The position numbers and the translations under genes were made by a program. From assembly GCA_003695455.1 (NCBI GenBank), contig RFJF01000309.1:1-6714 (forward strand): a stretch of DNA of 6,714 bases, in the 5' to 3' direction. The stretch is from Chloroflexota bacterium. GTDB taxonomy: Bacteria; Chloroflexota; Anaerolineae; 4572-78; J111. The notes below the pieces were generated by a model. That model did no database searches. It was not told where the DNA came from and saw only the letters and a list, made by a program, of their open reading frames with translations. Positions within the stretch are counted from its first letter, which is position 1, and every line of letters starts with the position of its first letter. Positions 1 through 4,926 of the stretch are shown here, in pieces.

Positions 1-810
1 GCTGTCTATCGCCAGGCTGGTGTAGTCTGCTGCCCCTGCGGAGAAGCCGGGGGAGCCGACATATTCCCAGCTGGCGCCGTTGAATTTCATCACGCTGGCT
101 TTGCCGCTGTTGTCCTCATCCCGATAGGCCACGTAGGGGGTGCCGTTGCTGTCGAAGGCCAGGCTGATGTAGGTTGGCACCCCTGCGGAGAAGCCAGAGG
201 AGCCGACAGGTTCCCAGGTGTTGCCGTTGAATTTCATCACGCTGGCTTTGCCGCTGTTGTCCTCATCCTGATAGGCCACGTGGGGGGTGCCGTTGCTGTC
301 TATCGCCAGGCTGGTGTAGTCTGCTGCCCCTGCGGAGAAGCCGGGGGAGCCGACATATTCCCAATCCCAGATGGAGTTGTTGAGTTTCATTACGCTGGCT
401 CCGTAGCCGTACCTCTCATCCCGATAGGCCACGTAGGGTGTCCCGCTGCTGTCGAAGGCCAGGCTGGTGTTCCAAACGTTCCTTGCGGAGAAGCCGGGGG
501 AGCCGACATATTCCCAGCCGGCGCCGTTGAATTTCATCACGCTGGCTCTGTAGCTGTTGTCCTCATCCATAAAGGCTACATAGGGCGTGTTGTTGCTGTC
601 TATCACCAGGCTGGTGTAGCCTGCTGCCCCCGCGGTAAAGCCGGCGCTGCCGACATATTCCCAGCTGGCGCCGTTGAATTTCATCACGCTGGCTTTGTCG
701 CTATTGCCCCTATCCGTGTAAGCCACGTAAGGGGTGCCGCTGCTGTCGAAGGCCAGGCTGGTGTAGGATGCTGTCCCTGCAGAGAAGCCCGCGTTGCCGA
801 CTTGTGTCCA
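1..810 (-). repeat. Tandem 147-bp coding repeats (five full copies plus one partial)
   Basis: The DNA encoding residues 46-315 is a 147-bp (49-codon) tandem repeat. Bases 1-69 are identical to 295-363, exactly two units away. Bases 76-153 match 223-300 with only two differences. The copies nearer the start codon are more diverged. Copies alternate between AFDS (repeats 1, 3, 5) and VIDS/AIDS (repeats 2, 4, 6), pointing to a two-unit (294-bp) higher-order period. Repeat 3 carries an extra 6 bp at 364-369 (ATCCCA next to TTCCCA), a likely slippage product that gives the extra WD before repeat 4. Confidence 0.92.
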
Positions 811-945
811 CGGGCCGTTTTGAACAATTTGTGGTGGCCCCTGCGCCAGGGCCATCGAGGCGAAGGAAAAAAATAAAAACGTTGCCAGCAAAACGGGTAC
901 GCCTTGCTTAAAGAACCGGAGCCGAAATTGTGTAGCTAGTGTCAT
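1..945 (-). CDS. Secreted 49-residue-repeat protein (probable beta-propeller-like surface or extracellular protein), N-terminal part, 3' end outside the window
   Basis: The frame is open from an ATG at 945 down to base 1 (315 codons) and continues beyond the window. Residues 1-34 are a classic Sec signal peptide: basic R8, R10 and K13, a hydrophobic core V16-A29, and a signal peptidase I site ALA|Q at 34/35. From W46 the protein consists of repeats: 46-94, 95-143, 144-194, 195-243, 244-292 and a partial 293-315. Each follows a pattern like WEYVGSPGFSAG...YTSLA-DS-GTPYVAY-DE...ASVMKFNG. Aromatic, Gly and Asp positions at this spacing are typical of beta-propeller-like blades in secreted bacterial proteins; the fold is inferred. 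Repeat 3 is two residues longer. The sequence GGAGAG lies 8 bases before the ATG and supports this start. No catalytic motif is visible, so the function (adhesion, surface layer, binding) is unknown. It is divergent from def. Confidence 0.85.
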   Translation of the reverse strand, partial: MTLATQFRLRFFKQGVPVLLATFLFFSFASMALAQGPPQIVQNGPWTQVGNAGFSAGTASYTSLAFDSSGTPYVAYTDRGNSDKASVMKFNGASWEYVGSAGFTAGAAGYTSLVIDSNNTPYVAFMDEDNSYRASVMKFNGAGWEYVGSPGFSARNVWNTSLAFDSSGTPYVAYRDERYGYGASVMKLNNSIWDWEYVGSPGFSAGAADYTSLAIDSNGTPHVAYQDEDNSGKASVMKFNGNTWEPVGSSGFSAGVPTYISLAFDSNGTPYVAYRDEDNSGKASVMKFNGASWEYVGSPGFSAGAADYTSLAIDS

Positions 946-967
946 GAAACTCTCTCCAAGAAAAAAT

Positions 968-984
968 AAAATCACCGTGATTTT
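968..984. promoter_or_regulatory. Perfect 17-bp palindrome in the leader of the repeat-protein gene
   Basis: AAAATCAC and GTGATTTT flank a single central C. The site lies 23 bp upstream of the repeat-protein ATG, between that start and the divergent promoter region. Read on the minus strand it is followed by a run of six T (966-961), so it could be an operator for a dimeric regulator or a weak leader hairpin/attenuator. The stem is AT-rich, which favours a protein-binding site. The bound factor cannot be named from sequence. I saw no convincing sigma-70 promoter for the minus-strand gene. Confidence 0.45.
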
Positions 985-1067
985 TGATTGATAAGGTTGA
1001 TAGTCTGTATGCGTTAAACTGGACCAGGCAGTGTGAAGCTCTGGCTGTTTAAGGTGGCAATACAGTA

Positions 1068-1096
1068 TTGTCATCGGCAGTACCAGAGAATATATA
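1068..1096 (+). promoter_or_regulatory. Candidate distal sigma-70 promoter upstream of def
   Basis: TTGTCA (1068-1073, 5/6 to the -35 consensus) is separated by exactly 17 bp from TATATA (1091-1096, 4/6 to the -10 consensus). It points towards def. A transcript from here would start near 1103 and carry a leader of about 165 nt containing the inverted-repeat element at 1129-1208. A second promoter much closer to def (1233-1260) looks stronger. Confidence 0.4.
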
Positions 1097-1128
1097 AGTA
1101 AATTTTGCGTAAAAGAATAATAAGTTTG

Positions 1129-1208
1129 GTGTCTATCCGTAAATTCGTAGCGTCGGGGCTTGTCCCCGACCATCCGGCCCACTGAAAGACCATTTTGCGG
1201 ATAGACGC
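1129..1208. repeat. MITE-like inverted-repeat element with an internal GC hairpin
   Basis: A 15-bp terminal inverted repeat (left 1129-1143, core GTCTATCCG; right 1194-1208, core CGGATAGAC) matches at 13 of 15 positions. Both mismatches are G-U compatible in plus-strand RNA (T1130/G1207, T1140/G1197). Inside is a perfect 7-bp hairpin, GTCGGGG/CCCCGAC (1152-1158 and 1164-1170, loop CTTGT). The length (about 80 bp), the nested symmetry and the absence of an ORF fit a small non-autonomous mobile element or REP-like repeat. No clear target-site duplication is seen at the ends. It could instead be a structured leader of def if the distal promoter is used. Confidence 0.5.
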
Positions 1209-1232
1209 TTAATGCCGGTCCGCCCCGATTTT

Positions 1233-1260
1233 TTGACAGCGTGCCAATGTGGCCTATCAT
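1233..1260 (+). promoter_or_regulatory. Near-consensus promoter of def, placed for a leaderless mRNA
   Basis: TTGACA (1233-1238, 6/6) is followed after 16 bp by TATCAT (1255-1260, 5/6). The def ATG begins at 1269, only 8 bases after the -10 box, so the expected transcription start falls at or within about three bases of the start codon. No Shine-Dalgarno sequence lies between, which fits leaderless initiation. Confidence 0.7.
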
Positions 1261-1268
1261 ATTGAATT

Positions 1269-1829
1269 ATGCCGATCAGAGAGCTTGTGCTTGTTAACGA
1301 CCCGCGCCTGCGGGCGCAGGCCGCACCCGTTGAGCAGTTTTCGGCGGAACTGGCCCGGCTGGCGCAGGATATGCTGGACACCATGCACGCCCACCACGGG
1401 GTGGGGCTGGCCGGTCCGCAAATCGGGGTGATGCGGCGCATTTTTGTGGCGCACATTCCCGCCCCGGAATCGGAGGAGGAGGAGCCGCTCCACCCCCGCG
1501 CCGGCGAGACGTTTGTCTTTGTCAACCCGCAAATCACCCGCCGCGCCCCGGAAACGGTTGAGGGCGAAGAGGGCTGCCTTTCCATCCCCGGCTGGCGGGG
1601 GCTGGTGAGCCGCCCGGCCTGGGTAGAGGTTGCGGCGCACACAACCGGCGGTGAAGCGTTCAGCCTGACCGCCGACGGCCTGCTGGCCCGCATCATCCAG
1701 CACGAAATGGACCACCTGGACGGTATTCTCTACCCGGACCACATCACCGAGCGCGACAAGCTGTGGCCCATCGAGACAGAGGGCGAGCCGCCCCCTGTGG
1801 AACTGCCCACAAAACCTCCCGCTGTTTGA
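1269..1829 (+). CDS. def: Peptide deformylase
   Basis: This cytoplasmic metalloenzyme (usually Fe2+) removes the N-formyl group from the initiator methionine of new proteins. All three family motifs are present in order: motif I GVGLAGPQIG (44-53, Q51 being the active-site Gln), motif II EGCLS (101-105, C103 a metal ligand) and motif III QHEMDHLDG (144-152, H145 and H149 metal ligands, E146 the catalytic acid/base). Motif I has Gly49 where Ala is commoner. An acidic stretch (E67, E69-E72) forms an insertion between motifs I and II. The 186-residue length is normal for the family, with a Pro-rich tail after about residue 165. The start is fixed by a TGA two codons upstream in frame (1263-1265). 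No Shine-Dalgarno sequence is seen; the promoter abuts the ATG. fmt is not adjacent in this window. Confidence 0.96.
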   Translation: MPIRELVLVNDPRLRAQAAPVEQFSAELARLAQDMLDTMHAHHGVGLAGPQIGVMRRIFVAHIPAPESEEEEPLHPRAGETFVFVNPQITRRAPETVEGEEGCLSIPGWRGLVSRPAWVEVAAHTTGGEAFSLTADGLLARIIQHEMDHLDGILYPDHITERDKLWPIETEGEPPPVELPTKPPAV

Positions 1830-1859
1830 CTTCCGCGGGTATCTCAATATATTGTTGGA

Positions 1860-1905
1860 AAGACCCGTTGCAATAAGATGCCCGGTCTTGCTATTCACAA
1901 ACGGG
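1860..1905. other. Overlapping inverted repeats between def and the PIN gene
   Basis: AAGACC (1860-1865) pairs with GGTCTT (1884-1889), and CCCGTT (1864-1869) alternatively pairs with AACGGG (1900-1905). The two pairings exclude each other. The first hairpin could be a weak def terminator but has no T-run. The second overlaps the PIN promoter and could be an operator for autoregulation of the toxin pair. Both readings are inferences. Confidence 0.3.
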
Positions 1906-1920
1906 ATAATATGTTATACT
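1892..1920 (+). promoter_or_regulatory. Extended -10 promoter of the PIN toxin gene, again leaderless
   Basis: TATACT (1915-1920, 5/6) is preceded by TG one base upstream (1912-1913), giving an extended -10 element. TATTCA (1892-1897) sits 17 bp upstream as a weak -35 box. The PIN ATG at 1928 lies 7 bases after the -10 box, so transcription should begin at about the start codon. No Shine-Dalgarno sequence is present. Confidence 0.6.
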
Positions 1921-1927
1921 CTGCGCC

Positions 1928-2356
1928 ATGAAGATTTATCTTGATACGTGCAGCATACAGCGCCCGTTGGATAGCAAAACCCAGATTCGGATTATTATGG
2001 AGGCAGAAGCCATTCCGGGAATACTCGCGCTGTGTGAGACGGGGCAGCTTGAGTTGGTTTCATCCGAAGCATTACAGTATGAAGTGCAACAAACCCCTCA
2101 CCCCATCCGCCGTGACTTTGGTCTGGAGGTGTTGAGCAAGGCTGCCTCAGTTGTAACCTTGAATGAAACGGTAGAAAACCGTGCCAGAGCATTCGGCCAG
2201 ATTGGCTTAAAAGCACTGGACGCATTGCACGTGGCTTCGGCAGAAGCGGATTTCTTTTGTACGTGTGATGACCGCGTGTTAAAAAAGGCCAAAAATATTG
2301 ATGACCTGAGCGTGCCGGTGGTGTCACCGCTGGAGTTGATTGAGGTATTTAAGTGA
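1928..2356 (+). CDS. PIN-domain ribonuclease, VapC-like toxin of a probable toxin-antitoxin pair
   Basis: The 142-residue protein is a single PIN domain, a Mg2+/Mn2+-dependent RNase fold used by VapC toxins to cut tRNA, rRNA or mRNA. The acidic residues expected at the active site are visible: D6 in YLDTCSIQRPLD at the N-terminus, a mid-domain Glu (E47 or E52), D98 in LDALHVA, and D114/D115 in CTCDDRVL. The C-terminus SPLELIEV is typical of PIN proteins. The frame is intact, with no lost active-site residue. It is followed by a small ORF whose ATG overlaps its stop by one base, so the two should be translationally coupled. Toxin-first order is the reverse of most vapBC operons. Codon use is clearly more AT-rich than in def or the oxidoreductase genes, suggesting horizontal acquisition. 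The cellular target cannot be told from sequence. Confidence 0.85.
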   Translation: MKIYLDTCSIQRPLDSKTQIRIIMEAEAIPGILALCETGQLELVSSEALQYEVQQTPHPIRRDFGLEVLSKAASVVTLNETVENRARAFGQIGLKALDALHVASAEADFFCTCDDRVLKKAKNIDDLSVPVVSPLELIEVFK

Positions 2357-2568
2357 TGGTAACCCAAACAAAACCGCTGGCCGAAATAACCCAGGAAGCC
2401 ATAAAAGTGTTGTTTCAAACATTGGGCGTTGTCAACACTATTCGTTTTATCAACCAATTTACTACAGGGTATGGCAATTACACCGAGGAAAGGGACGCCT
2501 TGTTTGGCGACAAGACCCTGGATGACATCATCTCTGAAATCAGACTGGACAGAAGCAAACCGAATTGA
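2356..2568 (+). CDS. Small 70-residue protein, probable antitoxin partner of the PIN toxin
   Basis: I do not recognise a named antitoxin family here. The ATG at 2356 overlaps the PIN stop in a TGATG arrangement; a GTG at 2353 would add one residue, but the ATG is preferred. The product is mostly predicted helical: residues about 8-30 (LAEITQEAIKVLFQTLGVV) and a C-terminal amphipathic stretch TLDDIISEIRLDR (53-65), with a central FINQFTTGYGNYTEERD segment. It is acidic towards the C-terminus, as antitoxin tails that wrap PIN toxins often are. No ribbon-helix-helix, AbrB or Phd/YefM motif is obvious. The antitoxin role is inferred only from size, overlap and partner. It shares the lower GC content of the PIN gene, so the two probably moved together. 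Confidence 0.65.
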   Translation: MVTQTKPLAEITQEAIKVLFQTLGVVNTIRFINQFTTGYGNYTEERDALFGDKTLDDIISEIRLDRSKPN

Positions 2569-2615
2569 ACCCGTTGCCCCAGCAAACATGGTGTAAATAG
2601 CGAACCTAAAACCTC

Positions 2616-2696
2616 CACTTCAATGAACTACGCTTGTTAGTACAGCAGGGCCGGCCAATTCCGGCAGGGAAGTGCCACACAAGCAACGAGGCTTGT
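2616..2696 (+). other. Possible structured RNA region between the toxin pair and the oxidoreductase operon
   Basis: CACTTC (2616-2621) can pair with GAAGTG (2669-2674), enclosing a hairpin GCCGG/CCGGC (2650-2654 and 2661-2665, loop CCAATT). A second hairpin, ACAAGC/GCTTGT (2679-2684 and 2691-2696), follows and is succeeded by a short T-run at 2703-2707. The same ACAAGC could pair instead with an earlier GCTTGT (2632-2637), which would make a pseudoknot. It may be a weak terminator of the toxin operon or a leader of the downstream operon. No known riboswitch class is recognised. The rest of 2569-2797 holds no gene. Confidence 0.3.
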
Positions 2697-2730
2697 CTCC
2701 CATTTTTACAACTGAATAGCCATCATTTTT

Positions 2731-2790
2731 TTGACGTCGAGCGGGGGGGCGGTCGACTTTCTATCGATTCTGGTAAGATGTTGAAAGGAG
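2731..2790 (+). promoter_or_regulatory. Probable promoter/operator region and ribosome binding site of the oxidoreductase operon
   Basis: A TG-extended -10 candidate, TGG-TAAGAT, lies at 2771-2779, but no good -35 sits at 17 bp (TCGACT at 2753 would give 15). TTGACG at 2731-2736 is a good -35 look-alike without a -10 at proper distance. An inverted repeat GTCGA (2736-2740)/TCGAC (2753-2757), separated by a G-rich 12 bp, may be an operator. AAAGGAG (2784-2790), 7 bases before the ATG, is a strong Shine-Dalgarno sequence. The ribosome binding site is secure; the promoter assignment is weak. Confidence 0.4.
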
Positions 2791-2797
2791 TGTTGCA

Positions 2798-4789
2798 ATG
2801 AGTAAAAATGGTAAGTCCGGTGTGCCGTATCCCGGCATTCCAACCACGGCCGATGGGGCCGGGGCAGTGGTGTGGGTAGAAACCCACATTGCGCAGGGGG
2901 CGGGCGCGTACCCCATTACCTCATCCACCACTATGGCCCACGGTTTTAACACCGCCGTGGTCAACGCCAGGCCCAACCTGTGGGGCGAAACGCTGCAATA
3001 TTTTGAGCCGGAAAGCGAGCACAGTTCCGCCACCGTCTGCGAGGGCTTTGCGCTGGCCGGCGGCCGCGTGACCAACTTTACCTCCGGGCAGGGGCTGATT
3101 TTGATGAAAGAAGTGCTGTACGCCATCAGCGGTAAACGGCTGCCGGTGGTGTTTCACATTGGGGCCAGGGCGCTCACCAGCCACAGCCTCAACGTGCACG
3201 CCGGCCATGACGATGTGATGGGCGTGGAAGATGTGGGCTGGGGCATGCTCTTTACCCGCAATGCGCAGGGCGCGGCAGATTTGGCGCTTATTGCCCGGCG
3301 CGTGGCCGAAGAAACCCACACCCCGTTTCTCAACGTGCAGGATGGTTTTTTGACCACCCACACCGTGGAAAACATCAACCTGCCGGAACCGGAGCTGATG
3401 AAAAACTTTGTCAAAAGCCCGGCAGAGATGCTGACCAACCTGTTTGACCCCTACAACCCGCTGATGACCGGCGTGGTGCAAAATCAGGATAGCTACATGA
3501 AGGGCAAAATTGCCCAGCGCTACTATTACGATGCCGTGATGCCCGCGCTCAAACAGGCTATGGCCGATTTTGCACAATTGACCGGCCGTGAATACAAACC
3601 GGTTGAAAGCTACAAAATGGCCGATGCCGAATACGCCATTGTGGGCATGGGAACCCTGATTGACACCGCCGAGGCCACCGTTGACTGGATACGTGATAAC
3701 CTGGGCATCAAAGTGGGCGCGGTTCACGTGACCAGCTTTCGCCCCTTTCCCGGCGCGGAACTGGTAGAGGCGCTCAGCGGCGTCAAGGCCTTCAGCGTGG
3801 TAGAACGCATGGACAACCCGCTGGCCCAATCCAACCCGCTCACCCGTGAAATCAAGGCTGCCTTTGCCGACGCGCTGACAGGCCGCGATGGATACCCGGA
3901 AATCACCGTCATCCCCCGCATTTATTCCGGCTCCGCCGGACTTGGCTCGCGTGATGTGGCGCCCGGCGATTTTATTGCCGTTACCCGCAATATGATGGAT
4001 GAACACGGCCTGACCTATTTTGTGACCGGCATCAAGCACGATCTGGCGCTGCCGGTGCAGGAAAACCCCGATATCCGGCCGCAGGGTGGCTTCTCAATGC
4101 GCGGCCACTCGGTGGGGGGCTTTGGCTCGGTGACCACCAACAAAGTCATCGCCACCATTGTGGGCGATGTGTTTGGCAAAAAAGTGCAGGCCTACCCCAA
4201 ATACGGCTCCGAGAAAAAGGGGCTGCCCACCACCTACTACCTGACCGTGGCCGACGGCCGGATTCGCACCCATTCTGAATTGAGCTACGTGGATTTTGTG
4301 CCGCTCAACGATGTCAACGCCTTTTTGTACGGCAACCCGCTCAAAGGATTGCAGCCCGGCGGCACGCTCTTTATTCAAACCCCCAAAACAGACCCCCACG
4401 AGGTCTGGGCCAACGTGCCGCCCAAAGCCAAAGACGAAATCCGCCGCAAAAACCTGCGGGTGATGGCGCTGGACGCCGCCAAAATTGCCCGCGAAGAGGC
4501 CCCCTCGCCGGATTTGGAAGTGCGGATGCAGGGCATTGTGCTGCTGGGCATCTTCCTCAAAGCCACGCCGTTTCAGAACCAGGCCGGGCTGACCACCGAT
4601 GACGTGATGGCCGGCGTGGAAAAAGCAGTGCGCAAATACTTTGGCAAGCGCGGCGAAGCCGTGGTGCAGGCCAACCTGACCGCCATCCGGCGCGGCTACA
4701 ATGAGGTATTTGAACTGCCGCCCGAATGTCTGGCCTCGGACGTGACCAATCCCATTCTGGACCCCCGCGCCGAGATTGAGCTGTTTTAG
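2798..4789 (+). CDS. Pyruvate:ferredoxin oxidoreductase, alpha-gamma half (domains I-III of a split NifJ-type enzyme)
   Basis: This 663-residue cytoplasmic protein matches the N-terminal half of single-chain PFOR (NifJ/Por), which oxidises pyruvate with CoA to acetyl-CoA and CO2 while reducing ferredoxin or flavodoxin. Domain I (about 18-270) has YPITSSTTM (38-46; T41 corresponds to the pyruvate-binding Thr), E74 in ESEHSS (the Glu that activates TPP) and R124 in GARALTSH (substrate carboxylate Arg). Domain II (about 275-415) has FRPFPG (314-319) and a conserved AGLGSRDVAPGD stretch. The gamma domain III (about 430-635) begins near GHSVGGFGS (436-444) and ends with the helical KAVRKYFGKRGEAVV region. 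The protein stops before the linker, ferredoxin and TPP domains, which are encoded by the next gene. It differs from the usual YPITPSS in lacking the Pro. A strong Shine-Dalgarno sequence supports the start. Pyruvate is the likeliest substrate, but other 2-oxoacids are not excluded. Confidence 0.93.
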   Translation: MSKNGKSGVPYPGIPTTADGAGAVVWVETHIAQGAGAYPITSSTTMAHGFNTAVVNARPNLWGETLQYFEPESEHSSATVCEGFALAGGRVTNFTSGQGLILMKEVLYAISGKRLPVVFHIGARALTSHSLNVHAGHDDVMGVEDVGWGMLFTRNAQGAADLALIARRVAEETHTPFLNVQDGFLTTHTVENINLPEPELMKNFVKSPAEMLTNLFDPYNPLMTGVVQNQDSYMKGKIAQRYYYDAVMPALKQAMADFAQLTGREYKPVESYKMADAEYAIVGMGTLIDTAEATVDWIRDNLGIKVGAVHVTSFRPFPGAELVEALSGVKAFSVVERMDNPLAQSNPLTREIKAAFADALTGRDGYPEITVIPRIYSGSAGLGSRDVAPGDFIAVTRNMMDEHGLTYFVTGIKHDLALPVQENPDIRPQGGFSMRGHSVGGFGSVTTNKVIATIVGDVFGKKVQAYPKYGSEKKGLPTTYYLTVADGRIRTHSELSYVDFVPLNDVNAFLYGNPLKGLQPGGTLFIQTPKTDPHEVWANVPPKAKDEIRRKNLRVMALDAAKIAREEAPSPDLEVRMQGIVLLGIFLKATPFQNQAGLTTDDVMAGVEKAVRKYFGKRGEAVVQANLTAIRRGYNEVFELPPECLASDVTNPILDPRAEIELF

Positions 4790-4794
4790 CGATT

Positions 4795-4909
4795 GAATTC
4801 AGGGAGTACGAAGCAAGGATTACAGAGTACGAAGCAAGGATTACAGAGTACGGAGTAAGGAGTAGGGGAGGCATTCCCTAATTCCTGACTCCCGACCCCT
4901 GAATCCTAT
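4795..4909. repeat. Heptad-repeat array with opposed arms, in the gap between the two oxidoreductase genes
   Basis: Nine 7-bp units run without gaps from 4804 to 4866: GAGTACG, AAGCAAG, GATTACA, the same three again, then GAGTACG, GAGTAAG and GAGTAGG. The first six form two perfect 21-bp repeats. After an 8-base centre, five more heptads run from 4875 to 4909 (TCCCTAA, TTCCTGA, CTCCCGA, CCCCTGA, ATCCTAT), resembling the complement of the first set. The ends pair at 9 of 10 positions (4795-4804 with 4897-4906), and GGAGT (4859-4863) can pair with ACTCC (4888-4892). The second arm is followed by TATTTTT (4907-4913), so transcribed RNA could form a terminator-like hairpin. This resembles the short tandemly repeated (heptamer) repeats described in filamentous cyanobacteria. 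A canonical AGGAG (4916-4920) follows. Confidence 0.85.
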
Positions 4910-4926
4910 TTTTACAGGAGACAACA

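Noticed and set aside
280..876. A 198-codon plus-strand open frame with repeated peptide units
   Set aside because: It is the antisense of the signal-peptide-bearing repeat gene. Its periodicity comes from the 147-bp repeats, it starts inside a repeat, and it has no signal sequence or family motif.
1257..1898. Long minus-strand open frames over def
   Set aside because: def has all three catalytic motifs in the plus frame. The antisense frames have no recognisable motif and arise from high GC at third codon positions.
2098..2589. A 163-codon minus-strand open frame over the PIN pair
   Set aside because: The plus strand has an intact PIN domain with its acidic residues and a coupled partner. 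The antisense frame shows no motif.
2921..4039. A 372-codon minus-strand open frame over the alpha-gamma gene
   Set aside because: Its His-, Gly- and Val-rich composition is typical of antisense of GC-rich coding DNA, and the plus strand is a clear enzyme gene.
4804..4866. A CRISPR array in the gap between the oxidoreductase genes
   Set aside because: The units are contiguous 7-bp (21-bp) repeats without unique spacers, and no cas gene is nearby.
4557..4874. A minus-strand frame starting with a repeated YSVILAS peptide
   Set aside because: The repeat is only the translated heptad DNA. The rest is antisense to the alpha-gamma gene.
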